Origin: Oceanicella sp. SM1341
Lineage (GTDB): Bacteria; Pseudomonadota; Alphaproteobacteria; Rhodobacterales; Rhodobacteraceae
Length of the DNA stretch: 37,157 nucleotides
NCBI RefSeq assembly: GCF_003448965.1
Contig: NZ_QRGC01000039.1
Span: 1 to 37,157 of the forward strand
Reading direction: 5' to 3'
The notes under the pieces were generated by a model. That model was given only the letters and a program-made list of their open reading frames with translations, was not told where the DNA came from and did no database searches. This document shows, in pieces, positions 15,428 to 23,183 of this stretch (the stretch's first letter is position 1; the number at the start of each line of letters is the position of its first letter). The translations under genes and the position numbers were made by a program.

Positions 15428-16411
15428 ATGACAACCGCAGCCCAGATCGCGTGGGACGACATGATCCTGCCCTTCCAGCTCGACCGTGCCGACATCCGCG
15501 GCCGCGTCGCCCGGCTCGACGGCACGCTCGACACCATCCTCGACCAGCACGCCTACCCGGCGCCGGTGGCCGACCTCGTGGCCGAGGCCTGCCTGCTCAC
15601 CGCGCTGATCGGCCAGACCATGAAGATGAACTGGCGCCTGTCGCTGCAGGTGCGCGGCGAGGGCCCGATCCGGCTCATCGCCACCGACTACTTCGCCCCC
15701 GACGAGGAGGGCGAGCCGGCCCGCGTGCGCGCCTACGCGAGCTTCGACGCCGACCAGCTGCCCGAGCGCACGCCCGACGCCTTCCCGCTGCTCGGCCGCG
15801 GCGTGTTCGGCATGCTCATCGACCAGGGCCGCGGCACCGCGCCCTACCAGGGGCTCACGCCGCTCTCCGGCGGCTCGCTCTCGGCCTGCGCGGAGACCTA
15901 TTTCGCCCAGTCCGAGCAGATCGCCACGCGCTTCCTGCTCTCCGCCGCGCAGGCGGGCGTGCCGGGGCGCGGGCTCACCTGGCGCGCGGGCGGGGTGATG
16001 CTGCAGCACATGCCCAAGGCCTCGCCCTTCGCCGCCGAGCAGCCGGGGGGCGAGGACGGGCTGCTCTCGGCCGCCGATGTCGTCTCCGGCGAGGAGGGCG
16101 AGAACTGGGCCCGGGTGAACTACCTGCTCGACACCGCCGAGACCCATGAGCTCGTCGGCCCGCATGTCTCGCCCGACCAGCTCCTCGTGCGGCTGTTCCA
16201 CGAGGAGGCCCCGCGCGTCTACGACGCCCAGTCCGTGCGCTTCGGCTGCACCTGCTCGGCGGAGAAGGTGGTGGGCGCCATGGCCCAGTACTCGGCCCGC
16301 GACATCGGCCACATGACCAACGAGGATGGCAACCTCACCGCCGATTGCCAGTTCTGCGGCGCGCATTACGAGTTCGACCCGCGCACGCTGGGCTTCGAGG
16401 CCGACCGCTGA
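15428..16411 (+). CDS. hslO: Hsp33 redox-regulated molecular chaperone
   Basis: This 327-residue cytoplasmic holdase is activated by oxidation. The four zinc-binding cysteines of the redox switch are present: CTC (C274, C276) and CQFC (C307, C310). The N-terminal domain shows the family segments [20 protein letters not shown] and [21 protein letters not shown], and the middle [25 protein letters not shown]. An optimal AGGAGG lies five bases before the ATG. The arrangement is normal in length and complete. Under oxidative stress the zinc is released and the protein binds unfolding clients. The catB-like gene follows after 55 bp on the same strand and could be co-transcribed. Confidence 0.95.
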   Translation: MTTAAQIAWDDMILPFQLDRADIRGRVARLDGTLDTILDQHAYPAPVADLVAEACLLTALIGQTMKMNWRLSLQVRGEGPIRLIATDYFAPDEEGEPARVRAYASFDADQLPERTPDAFPLLGRGVFGMLIDQGRGTAPYQGLTPLSGGSLSACAETYFAQSEQIATRFLLSAAQAGVPGRGLTWRAGGVMLQHMPKASPFAAEQPGGEDGLLSAADVVSGEEGENWARVNYLLDTAETHELVGPHVSPDQLLVRLFHEEAPRVYDAQSVRFGCTCSAEKVVGAMAQYSARDIGHMTNEDGNLTADCQFCGAHYEFDPRTLGFEADR

Positions 16412-16466
16412 GACCCGCCCGCGCCGCCCCGGCCGGCGGCGCGGCCACCGGGGCAGGGAGGCCCGC

Positions 16467-17135
16467 ATGAGCGACGCTGCGAGACCTCCCGTGCCGCCCG
16501 GCGCGGGCAACGCCTTCGAAAGCCCCTTCGCCGGCCGGCTGCTCTCGGAACAGGTGACCAACCCCAACATCTCCGTGGGGCGCTACAGCTACTACTCGGG
16601 CTATTACCACGGCCATTCCTTCGACGATTGCGCCCGCTACCTCTCGCCCGGCCCGGACGCGGTCGACCGGCTGATCATCGGCAGCTTCTGCTCCATCGGC
16701 ACCGGGGCCTGCTTCGTGATGGCGGGCAACCAGGGCCATCGGGCGGACTGGGTGTCGAGCTTCCCCTTCCACTACATGGCCGACGAACCCGCCTTCGCCG
16801 GCGCGGCGGACGGCTACCTGCCGGCCGGTGACACGGTGGTGGGCAGTGATGTCTGGATCGGGGCCGAGGCGATGATCCTGCCCGGCCTGCGCATCGGTGA
16901 CGGCGCGGTGATCGGCGCCCGCGCGGTGGTCACGCGCGACGTCGCCCCCTACCAGGTCGTGGCCGGAAACCCCGCCCGCCCGCTGCGCAGCCGCTTCCCC
17001 GAGGCGGAGGTGGCGCTGCTGCTGGAGATGCGCTGGTGGGACTGGCCGCTCGAGCGCCTCGCCCCCGCGATGCCGCTCCTGTGCTCGGGCGACGTGGCGG
17101 GCCTTCACGCCCTCTGGCGGACCGCGCAGGGCTGA
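16467..17135 (+). CDS. CatB/Vat-type xenobiotic acetyltransferase (left-handed beta-helix)
   Basis: This 222-residue protein belongs to the hexapeptide-repeat acetyltransferases of the chloramphenicol/streptogramin group. Visible hallmarks are [18 protein letters not shown] near the start, the loop [19 protein letters not shown] containing the catalytic His (NQGH), and the beta-helix [18 protein letters not shown] followed by [20 protein letters not shown] and [14 protein letters not shown] precedes the ATG by about six bases. These enzymes use acetyl-CoA to O-acetylate their acceptors. In environmental genomes they are common and often do not confer resistance, so the natural acceptor here is unknown and a gene symbol is withheld. 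Confidence 0.87.
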   Translation: MSDAARPPVPPGAGNAFESPFAGRLLSEQVTNPNISVGRYSYYSGYYHGHSFDDCARYLSPGPDAVDRLIIGSFCSIGTGACFVMAGNQGHRADWVSSFPFHYMADEPAFAGAADGYLPAGDTVVGSDVWIGAEAMILPGLRIGDGAVIGARAVVTRDVAPYQVVAGNPARPLRSRFPEAEVALLLEMRWWDWPLERLAPAMPLLCSGDVAGLHALWRTAQG

Positions 17136-17164
17136 GGGCGGCGCCCCGGCCCGGGGAGCAAGGT

Positions 17165-17195
17165 CTTGTGTTAACGTCTTTCTGTTCCCATATTG
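17165..17195 (+). promoter_or_regulatory. Sigma-32 (RpoH) type heat-shock promoter of the hsp20 gene
   Basis: CTTGTG (17165-17170) and CCCATATT (from 17187) are separated by 16 bp, close to the RpoH pattern CTTG ... CCCCATNT. The site lies 66 bp upstream of the start codon of a small heat-shock gene, so sequence and context agree. Confidence 0.65.
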
Positions 17196-17260
17196 CTTGG
17201 GCAGGCGCGGTCGCCGCAACGGGGCCCGCCGGCAAGTCGCTTTGCAAGAAGGGCTAGACC

Positions 17261-17677
17261 ATGACCAGGGTATCCTTTGCCTCCCACCCCTACCTGCTGG
17301 GGTTCGAACAGCTCGACAGGCTGGTCGAACGCACCGCCAAGTCCGGCAACGAGGGGTATCCCCCGTACAACATCGAACAGTCCGGGGAAGGGTCGTACCG
17401 CATCACCCTGGCCGTCGCTGGCTTCCGCGAGGAAGATCTCTCGGTGACAATCGAGGACAACCAGCTCGTGATCCGAGGTCGCAACACCGACGAGACCGAG
17501 GGTCGGGTTTTCCTGCATCGCGGCATCGCCACCCGCCAGTTCCAGCGCGCCTTCGTGCTGGCCGAGGGTGTCGAGGTCGCAACCGCGCGGCTCGATTGCG
17601 GGCTGCTGCACGTGGATCTCGTTCGCCACGCCCCCGAAAGCGTGGTGCGCAAGATCGAGATCACCCGAGATCGGTAA
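17261..17677 (+). CDS. Hsp20 family small heat-shock protein
   Basis: This 138-residue protein is an IbpA/HspC-like small heat-shock protein that keeps unfolding proteins soluble in the cytoplasm. The alpha-crystallin domain spans ~35-125: YPPYNIEQSGEGSYRITLAVAGF, then LSVTIEDNQLVIRG (quoted in pieces), and GLLHVDLVR where the usual A/G-x-L motif lies. The N-terminus has the typical ASHPYLLGFEQLDRLVER. It follows an RpoH-like promoter and is followed after 15 bp by a DUF1150 gene with its own ribosome-binding site; this pair is recurrent in Rhodobacterales. Confidence 0.93.
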   Translation: MTRVSFASHPYLLGFEQLDRLVERTAKSGNEGYPPYNIEQSGEGSYRITLAVAGFREEDLSVTIEDNQLVIRGRNTDETEGRVFLHRGIATRQFQRAFVLAEGVEVATARLDCGLLHVDLVRHAPESVVRKIEITRDR

Positions 17678-17692
17678 GGAAGGAGCTTTCCT

Positions 17693-17917
17693 ATGAACAC
17701 CGAGAACATGAAGAACACCCATTCCGCCCTGCCGCTGGCCTATGTGCGCCGCGTGCACACCAGTGATCTGCCGCCGCAGATCGAGGTGCCCGAGGGCGTC
17801 ACCGATCTCTACGCCATCCATGACGAGAGCGGCGAGCCGCTCGCGCTGGTGGGAGACCGCAAGATGGCCTTCGCCGTGGCCCGCCAGAACGATTACACCC
17901 CGGTGAGCGTGCACTGA
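17693..17917 (+). CDS. DUF1150 family protein
   Basis: This 74-residue protein matches DUF1150, a short alphaproteobacterial family typically encoded next to Hsp20. The recognisable core runs from LAYVRRVHTSDLPPQIEVPEG to LYAIHDESGEPLALVGDR and FAVARQNDYTPVSVH. GGAAGGAG lies seven bases before the ATG. It sits 15 bp after the hsp20 stop, so both are probably made from the same heat-shock transcript. The function is unknown; a role connected to protein quality control is inferred only from linkage. Confidence 0.87.
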   Translation: MNTENMKNTHSALPLAYVRRVHTSDLPPQIEVPEGVTDLYAIHDESGEPLALVGDRKMAFAVARQNDYTPVSVH

Positions 17918-17928
17918 TCGCCACTGCC

Positions 17929-17957
17929 CCCCCTCTCTGCCGCCGGCGGGGAGGGGG
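17929..17957 (+). terminator. Possible terminator of the hsp20-DUF1150 operon
   Basis: CCCCCTC (17929-17935) pairs with GAGGGGG (17951-17957), and the loop can form a small inner stem. It starts 12 bp after the DUF1150 stop codon. No T run follows, so it may need Rho or act as an RNA stabiliser. The rest of the 322-bp gap to preT holds the RutR-like box and its promoter region. Confidence 0.45.
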
Positions 17958-18140
17958 ACCGCCTTTCCGGCACCCCTGCCGGCCGCGCTCCGCCGCCGGC
18001 CGGGCCCGATATCCCCTCCGTAAAGCCTCTGCCAGAGCCGACGGTGCCGCGCGCGCCGCCGGCTTTCGTCATGCCCGCAGCTCGGGCGCGCTGCCGCATT
18101 CGCAGGCGCAGCATGCGGCGGGCTGACCGCCTCGCAGGCA

Positions 18141-18166
18141 GGAATTTCGCCATGCCCGAAAATTCC
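18141..18166. promoter_or_regulatory. Imperfect inverted repeat upstream of preT
   Basis: GGAATTTCG and CGAAAATTCC flank CCATGCC, an AT-rich inverted repeat 13 bp before the RutR-like box. It could be a second operator or an activator site. I cannot name a regulator for it. Confidence 0.3.
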
Positions 18167-18178
18167 GCTTGCGAGAAT

Positions 18179-18194
18179 TTGACCATTGGGTCAA
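18179..18194. promoter_or_regulatory. RutR-like operator upstream of preT
   Basis: TTGACCATTGGGTCAA is an inverted repeat of TTGACC with GGTCAA, matching the RutR consensus TTGACCANNTGGTCAA at 15 of 16 positions or at all specified half-site bases except one. RutR is the TetR-family uracil-responsive regulator of pyrimidine degradation. The site lies 45 bp before preT, whose product degrades uracil and thymine, so motif and target agree. Confidence 0.75.
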
Positions 18195-18239
18195 CATTCT
18201 CCCCAGGCACCCGACGAGGCACCTACAGGGAGATAACCG

Positions 18240-19568
18240 ATGGACCCCCAGCGCATGCCCGGAATCCGGCCGGGGCGGCTCGACGAAGACACGCTCGCGG
18301 CGCATTTCTCCGACCTGCACGCCCCGCTCACCCCGCATGAGGCGCTGGTGGCGGCGGACCGCTGCTACTTCTGCCACGACGCGCCCTGCGTGACGGCCTG
18401 CCCCACCTCCATCGACATCCCGCTCTTCATCCGCCAGATCGCCACCGAGCAGCCGAAGGCCTCGGCGAAGACCATCTTCGCCCAGAACATCCTCGGCGGC
18501 ATGTGCGCCCGCGTCTGCCCCACCGAGACGCTGTGCGAGGAGGCCTGCGTGCGCGAGGCGGCGGAGGGTCGGCCGGTGGAGATCGGCCGCCTGCAGCGCT
18601 TCGCCACCGACGCGATGATGGCCGCCGGCACCCATCCCTTCACCCGCGCCGCCGCCACCGGAAAGCACGTCGCCGTGGTGGGGGCAGGGCCCGCGGGCCT
18701 CGCCTGCGCGCATCGCCTCGCGCTGAAGGGCCATGACGTGACCCTCTACGACGCCCGGCCCAAGGCCGGCGGGCTCAACGAATACGGCATCGCCGCCTAC
18801 AAGAGCACCGGCGACTTCGCCCAGGCCGAGCTCGACTGGCTGCTCGCCATCGGCGGCATCACCCTGCGCACCGGCGCGCGGCTCGGGGCCGAGCTGTCGC
18901 TCGATGCGCTGCGGGCCGAGCATGACGCGGTGTTCCTCGGCATCGGCCTCTCGGGGGTGAACGCGCTCGAGGTCGACGGTGCCGCGCGCGAGGGCGTGGC
19001 CGACGCGGTCGATTTCATCGCCGAGCTGCGCCAGGCGCAGGAGCTCTCCGCCCTGCCGGTGGGCCGCAACGTGGTGGTGCTCGGCGGCGGCATGACGGCG
19101 GTGGACGCGGCCGTGCAGTCGAAGCTGCTGGGCGCCGAGAATGTCACCATCGTCTACCGCCGCGGCCAGGAGCGCATGTCCGCCAGCGGCTTCGAGCAGG
19201 AGCTTGCCGCCAGCAAGGGTGTCACCCTGCGTTTCAACGCCCGCCCCGTGGCGGTGCTGGGCAATGGCGCGGTGCGCGAGGTGGAGTTCGAGTACACCGA
19301 GGAGGGGCCCGACGGGCTCACCGGCACCGGCGAGACCTTCTGCATCCCCGCCGACCAGGTGTTCCGCGCCATCGGCCAGACCCTGGGCGACGTACCCGCC
19401 GGCCTCACGCTGGAGCGCGGCAAGATCCGGGTGGACGCCGAGGGCTTCACCGGGCTCGAGGGGGTCTGGGCGGGCGGCGACTGCGCCACGGGCGGCGACG
19501 ACCTCACCGTGACCGCCGTGGCCGAGGGGCGCGACGCGGCCGAGGCCATTCATCGGGCGCTTTCGTGA
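18240..19568 (+). CDS. preT: NAD-dependent dihydropyrimidine dehydrogenase, subunit PreT
   Basis: This 442-residue flavoprotein is the electron-transfer subunit of bacterial dihydropyrimidine dehydrogenase, which reduces uracil and thymine with NADH in the reductive pathway. The N-terminal iron-sulfur domain has cysteine clusters CYFCHDAPCVTACP (~41-54) and CARVCPTETLCEEAC (~87-101). An FAD-binding fold follows (VVGAGPAGLACAHRLALKG), then an NAD(P)-binding fold (VVVLGGGMTAVDAA), and a late GVWAGGDCATGGDDL. GGGAGA precedes the ATG. It lies behind a RutR-like box. Its partner preA is not immediately adjacent: an 831-bp methyltransferase gene lies between them. Confidence 0.93.
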   Translation: MDPQRMPGIRPGRLDEDTLAAHFSDLHAPLTPHEALVAADRCYFCHDAPCVTACPTSIDIPLFIRQIATEQPKASAKTIFAQNILGGMCARVCPTETLCEEACVREAAEGRPVEIGRLQRFATDAMMAAGTHPFTRAAATGKHVAVVGAGPAGLACAHRLALKGHDVTLYDARPKAGGLNEYGIAAYKSTGDFAQAELDWLLAIGGITLRTGARLGAELSLDALRAEHDAVFLGIGLSGVNALEVDGAAREGVADAVDFIAELRQAQELSALPVGRNVVVLGGGMTAVDAAVQSKLLGAENVTIVYRRGQERMSASGFEQELAASKGVTLRFNARPVAVLGNGAVREVEFEYTEEGPDGLTGTGETFCIPADQVFRAIGQTLGDVPAGLTLERGKIRVDAEGFTGLEGVWAGGDCATGGDDLTVTAVAEGRDAAEAIHRALS

Positions 19569-19612
19569 TGCTACACTGGCCTTTTCCTGGCAGCACCGGG
19601 GAGGAGGGCGCC

Positions 19613-20443
19613 ATGAGTGTCGAACAACAGGTCACGGCCCATTACACCACCGCCACGCTGACGGCGCGTATCACCGAGGGTCTCGCCGCGCTGGGCTGCG
19701 ATACCGCCCACCCGCGCGCCGAGGACCTCAAGCCGGTCGACGAGTTCCACACCGGCGGCATCGAGGCGACGGAGGCGCTGCTCGACCAGCTCGACATCTC
19801 CCCCGCCACGCGGGTGCTCGACGTGGGCTCCGGCCTCGGCGGCACGGCGCGGCATGTCGCCCGGCGCTACGGCGCGAAGGTGATGGGGGTGGACCTCACC
19901 CCGGCCTATGTGGAGGCGGCGCGCGAGCTCAGCACCATGGCGGGGCTGAGCGGGGCCACCCGCTTCCGCGAGGGCTCGGCCACCGCCCTGCCGGTGGAGC
20001 CGGAGAGCTTCGATCTCGCGCTCATGTTCCATGTCGGCATGAACCTGCCCGACAAGGCGGCGCTCTTCGCCGAGGTGGGCCGGGCGCTGGCCCCGGGCGG
20101 GACATTCGCGCTCTTCGACGTGATGCGCGCGGGCGAGGGGGCGCTGAGCTTCCCCTTGCCCTGGTCGACCTCGGAAGCGACCTCCTTCGTCGAGGCGCCG
20201 GCGGTCTACCACGCGGCGGCGGAGGCGGCGGGGTTCGAGCGCGTCGCCGAGCGCGACCGCAAGGATTTCGCCCTGCATTATTTCGAGCGCGTGCTTGCCA
20301 CCATCGCCGAGAAGGGGCTGCCGCCGCTCGGCATCCACCTGCTGATGGGCGAGACGGCGCGGCAGAAGATGCAGAACTACGTGGCCTGCGTGCGCGCCGG
20401 CCTGATCGCCCCGCGGGAGATGATCTTCCGCAAGCGCGCCTGA
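19613..20443 (+). CDS. SAM-dependent methyltransferase (class I)
   Basis: This 276-residue enzyme has the class I methyltransferase core: motif I VLDVGSGLGGTARHVARRYG, GVDLTPAYVEAAREL (acidic residue for the SAM ribose), then SFDLALMFHVGMNLPDKAALFAEVGRAL-type motif IV/V region and PGGTFALFDVM. It resembles the UbiE and sarcosine/dimethylglycine methyltransferase group, but the acceptor is unknown. The ATG chosen has GAGGAGGG four bases upstream; a GTG at 19565 that overlaps the preT stop is an alternative but has no such site. It stands between preT and preA, 17 bp before preA, so it is probably co-transcribed with them and may act on a pyrimidine-pathway or nitrogen compound. That is inference. 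Confidence 0.82.
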   Translation: MSVEQQVTAHYTTATLTARITEGLAALGCDTAHPRAEDLKPVDEFHTGGIEATEALLDQLDISPATRVLDVGSGLGGTARHVARRYGAKVMGVDLTPAYVEAARELSTMAGLSGATRFREGSATALPVEPESFDLALMFHVGMNLPDKAALFAEVGRALAPGGTFALFDVMRAGEGALSFPLPWSTSEATSFVEAPAVYHAAAEAAGFERVAERDRKDFALHYFERVLATIAEKGLPPLGIHLLMGETARQKMQNYVACVRAGLIAPREMIFRKRA

Positions 20444-20460
20444 GAGGGGAGACCACCAAG

Positions 20461-21762
20461 ATGGCAGACATCCGCGGCAATTTCCTTGGCATCAAGTCGC
20501 CGAACCCGTTCTGGCTGGCCTCCGCGCCGCCGACGGACAAGGAATACAACGTCCGCCGCGCCTTCGAGGCCGGCTGGGGCGGGGTGGTCTGGAAGACCCT
20601 CGGGCTCGACCCCCACGTGGTGAACGTGAACGGCCCGCGCTATGGCGCGGTCTGGGGCGCGGACCGGCGGCTGCTGGGGCTCAACAACATCGAGCTGATC
20701 ACCGACCGCCCGCTGGAGGTGAACCTGCGCGAGATCACGTCGGTGAAGCGCGACTACCCGGACCGCGCGGTGATCGTCTCGCTCATGGTGCCCTGCGACG
20801 AGGAGAGCTGGAAGGGCATCATCCCGCTGGTGGAGGCCACGGGGGCGGACGGGATCGAGCTCAACTTCGGCTGCCCGCACGGCATGTCGGAGCGCGGCAT
20901 GGGCTCGGCCGTGGGGCAGGTGCCGGAGTACATCGAGATGGTGGCGCGCTGGTGCAAGCAGGCGACGCGCATGCCGGTGATCGTGAAGCTCACCCCCAAC
21001 ATCACCGACATCCGCTACCCCGCCCGCGCGGCGAAGGCCGGCGGCGCCGACGCGGTGAGCCTGATCAACACCGTCTCCTCGATCACCTCGGTGAACCTCG
21101 ACACGTTCAGCCCCGAGCCCTCCATCGACGGCAAGGGCAGCCACGGCGGCTACTGCGGCCCGGCGGTGAAGCCGATCGCGCTCAACATGGTGGCCGAGAT
21201 CGCGCGCGATGCGGAAACCCGCGGCCTGCCGATCTCCGGCATCGGCGGGGTGACCACCTGGCGCGACGCGGCCGAGTTCATCGCGCTGGGCTGCGGCAAC
21301 GTGCAGGTCTGCACCGCGGCGATGACCTACGGCTTCAGGGTGGTGCAGGAGATGATCGCCGGGCTCGAGGCCTGGATGGACGAGAAGGGCCATGCCTGCC
21401 TCGACGACATCATCGGCCGCGCGGTGCCCAACGTGACCGACTGGCAGTACCTCAACCTCAACTACGTGGCCAAGGCGAAGATCGACCAGGACCTGTGCAT
21501 CTCCTGCGGTCGCTGCTTCGCCGCCTGCGAGGACACCTCGCACCAGGCGATCGCGATGAAGGAGGGCCGGGTGTTCGAGGTAAAGGACGACGAGTGCGTG
21601 GCCTGCAACCTCTGCGTCAACGTCTGCCCGGTGGAGGGCTGCATCGAGATGGTGCCCATGCAGGCCGGCGAGACCGACCCGCGCACCGGCCGCATCGTGG
21701 AAGACACCTACGCGAACTGGACGATGCACCCCAACAACCCCGGCCGCGTCGCCGCCGAGTAG
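20461..21762 (+). CDS. preA: NAD-dependent dihydropyrimidine dehydrogenase, subunit PreA
   Basis: This 433-residue catalytic subunit holds FMN and two [4Fe-4S] clusters and reduces uracil or thymine to the dihydro forms together with PreT. The N-terminal dihydroorotate-dehydrogenase-like barrel shows NPFWLASAPPTDKEYNVRRAF, GVVWKTLGLD, ELNFGCPHGMSERGMG, KLTPNITDI and ISGIGGVTTW. The C-terminal ferredoxin region carries CISCGRCFAAC (~345-355) and CVACNLCVNVCPVEGC (~380-395). The start lies 17 bp after the methyltransferase stop. No dihydropyrimidinase or beta-ureidopropionase gene follows, so the later steps must be encoded elsewhere; downstream lies a composite intergenic repeat. Confidence 0.95.
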   Translation: MADIRGNFLGIKSPNPFWLASAPPTDKEYNVRRAFEAGWGGVVWKTLGLDPHVVNVNGPRYGAVWGADRRLLGLNNIELITDRPLEVNLREITSVKRDYPDRAVIVSLMVPCDEESWKGIIPLVEATGADGIELNFGCPHGMSERGMGSAVGQVPEYIEMVARWCKQATRMPVIVKLTPNITDIRYPARAAKAGGADAVSLINTVSSITSVNLDTFSPEPSIDGKGSHGGYCGPAVKPIALNMVAEIARDAETRGLPISGIGGVTTWRDAAEFIALGCGNVQVCTAAMTYGFRVVQEMIAGLEAWMDEKGHACLDDIIGRAVPNVTDWQYLNLNYVAKAKIDQDLCISCGRCFAACEDTSHQAIAMKEGRVFEVKDDECVACNLCVNVCPVEGCIEMVPMQAGETDPRTGRIVEDTYANWTMHPNNPGRVAAE

Positions 21763-21783
21763 CGCCCCGCCCCGGCGGGGCGA

Positions 21784-21857
21784 ACGCCCCTCTCGCCGAG
21801 GGGGGGCAGGCCCCCCGCAGCTCGAGGGGCGTGGCGAAGCCCTCTCCGGGGCTCCGC
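21784..21857 (+). repeat. Structured intergenic repeat, copy 1
   Basis: This 74-bp unit has two hairpins. Hairpin 1 pairs ACGCCCCTC with GAGGGGCGT and contains an inner G-run/C-run stem after the conserved GCCGAGGGGG and before CCCCGCAGC. GTGGCGAAG leads to hairpin 2, AGCCC / GGGCT with loop TCTCCG, then CTCCGC. It begins 22 bp after the preA stop codon. Two further copies share this layout with compensatory stem changes. Confidence 0.8.
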
Positions 21858-21956
21858 CGCTCCCGGCCCGTGCCGGCGGCATTCATGGCTCTTCCCGGCG
21901 GTCAGCTGCCCGTATCCCGGCGCCGGACAGCCCGGCGCCCCACCCGACGCCTCCCG

Positions 21957-22028
21957 GCGGAGGATCGCAGATCCTGCGCCACGCCCGTCGAGCTGCGGGG
22001 GCGCGAGCCCCCTCGGCGAGAGGGGCGT
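21957..22028 (-). repeat. Structured intergenic repeat, copy 2 (inverted)
   Basis: Read on the minus strand this unit starts ACGCCCCTCTCGCCGAGGGG, identical to copy 1 over its first stretch, and has the same hairpin 1 with one changed pair (GACGGGCGT). Its second hairpin has a wholly different stem, AGGATC / GATCCT with loop TGC, followed again by CTCCGC. Copies 1 and 2 face each other 99 bp apart, forming a composite inverted element between preA and the small gene at 22112. Confidence 0.8.
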
Positions 22029-22053
22029 TTCCTTGCCTCATGTCCGGCCGCCG

Positions 22054-22090
22054 AAAAAGGCAACGCCCGCCCCGGGGAACGGGGCGGGCG
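22054..22090 (-). terminator. Rho-independent terminator of the 74-residue protein gene
   Basis: On the minus strand a ten-base-pair stem, CGCCCGCCCC with GGGGCGGGCG (plus arms 22064-22073 and 22081-22090), is followed by TTGCCTTTTTCGG. It starts about 22 bp after the stop codon. Confidence 0.75.
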
Positions 22091-22111
22091 GCAGGGTCTC
22101 GGCGGCGCGGC

Positions 22112-22336
22112 TCAGGAGCGTTTCGGCTCGAAGCCGGGCGTGTGCTCCTCCGGGCGGGCCCGGAACAGGCTGGAGCGCCGGGGGCCGAGGCCCCCTTCGT
22201 CGGCGAGGTGCAGCGCCTGCACCCGGGCGATGTCGCCCCGATGGCTGTCGGCGATCTCGTCGAGCGGGTGGCGGCCCGCTTCCGACGGGTCCGCATGCAC
22301 CCATTGCGCCGCTGCGGCGGTCTTCGGATGGGTCAT
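22112..22336 (-). CDS. Small protein of unknown function downstream of eutBC
   Basis: This 74-residue hydrophilic protein is not recognised. It is supported by a strong GGAGG ribosome-binding site (reading GGAGGAAACATC before the ATG), by ordinary protein composition (His, Asp, Glu and Arg spread along the chain, no low-complexity runs), and by a clear terminator just after the stop. Visible segments are MTHPKTAAAAQWVHADPSEA, HPLDEIADSHRGDIARVQAL and a basic end FEPKRS. No signal peptide or membrane segment is seen. It starts 73 bp downstream of the eutC stop on the same strand, so it could be the last gene of the ethanolamine unit or an independent gene. Confidence 0.7.
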   Translation of the reverse strand: MTHPKTAAAAQWVHADPSEAGRHPLDEIADSHRGDIARVQALHLADEGGLGPRRSSLFRARPEEHTPGFEPKRS

Positions 22337-22409
22337 GATGTTTCCTCCGGTTTCTTCTTGTACACGGAGTCTGGGGTCTCCGGGGCCCTGAGTCAAACCC
22401 CCCGGGCGT

Positions 22410-23183
22410 TCACGACCCGAGGAGCACGTTCGGCCCTTCCGCCCCCGGCAGCGCCTCGGCCACCGTGTCATCCTTCAGTGCCACGCCCGACAGCCCGCGC
22501 GTGAGCGCCTGGCCCAGCAGGTACTGCGCCCGGTAGGCGGCCTCGGCATGGCTCAGCCCGCCGGGGCGGATGTTGGAGATGCAGTTGCGCTCGGCGTCGG
22601 TGCGCCCCGGCCGCGGGCCGAAGGTGAGGTAGAGGCCGAGACTGTCGGCGGCGGAGAGGCCCGGCCGCTCGCCGATCAGCATCACCACCGCGCGCGCGCC
22701 GAGAAGCGCGCCGATCTCGTCGCCGAGCGCGACCCGCGCCTGGGTGGCGATCACCGGCGGGGCAAGCCGCACTCCCTCCAGCCGCGGCAGGAAGGCGGCG
22801 AGGAAGGGCGCGGTATTCTCCGCCACCGCGAGCGCCGAGAGCCCGTCCCCCACCACCACCGCCACATCGGCTCCGCCCCCGGCCCCCTCCAGCGCGCTGC
22901 GCGAGGCGGTGGAGAGGCGGCGGCCGAGGTCCGGGCGCTGCAGGTAGGTGGCGCGGTCCTCCGCCCGGCTGGTGACGGTGAGGGGCGGCCCGAGCAGCGG
23001 CGTGAGCGCCTCCGCGAGCGCCTCCGTGTCGAGCGGCGAATGCACCGCGGTGCGGGCGCGGGCATGGGCGAGCTGGAAGGCAAGCGCCCGGCCGGTGGGC
23101 AGCGAGACGCCGGTGCGCCCGAGGCCGATGCGCGCGGGCGTGTAGCGGCGCAGGCTCTCCCAGAGGTCGTGCGCGTCGCTCAT
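22410..23183 (-). CDS. eutC: Ethanolamine ammonia-lyase small subunit
   Basis: This 257-residue subunit, with EutB, converts ethanolamine to acetaldehyde and ammonia using adenosylcobalamin; the small subunit contributes to B12 binding. Family segments are RRYTPARIGLGRTGVSLPTG, the C-terminal GERPGLSAADSLGLYLTFGP and DAERNCISNIRPGGLSHAEA. The ATG overlaps the eutB TGA (ATGA), so translation of the two is coupled. The length is slightly short of enterobacterial EutC but complete at both ends. No microcompartment shell genes are nearby, matching the simple eutBC arrangement of many alphaproteobacteria. Confidence 0.93.
   Translation of the reverse strand: MSDAHDLWESLRRYTPARIGLGRTGVSLPTGRALAFQLAHARARTAVHSPLDTEALAEALTPLLGPPLTVTSRAEDRATYLQRPDLGRRLSTASRSALEGAGGGADVAVVVGDGLSALAVAENTAPFLAAFLPRLEGVRLAPPVIATQARVALGDEIGALLGARAVVMLIGERPGLSAADSLGLYLTFGPRPGRTDAERNCISNIRPGGLSHAEAAYRAQYLLGQALTRGLSGVALKDDTVAEALPGAEGPNVLLGS

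Noticed and set aside
20461-21762. Loss of the catalytic Cys of dihydropyrimidine dehydrogenase in PreA (Val in GSAVGQ where mammalian DPD has GLACGQ)
   Set aside because: From memory, Escherichia coli PreA also has Val there and is active, so this looks like a feature of the bacterial enzymes rather than a defect. An alignment would settle it.
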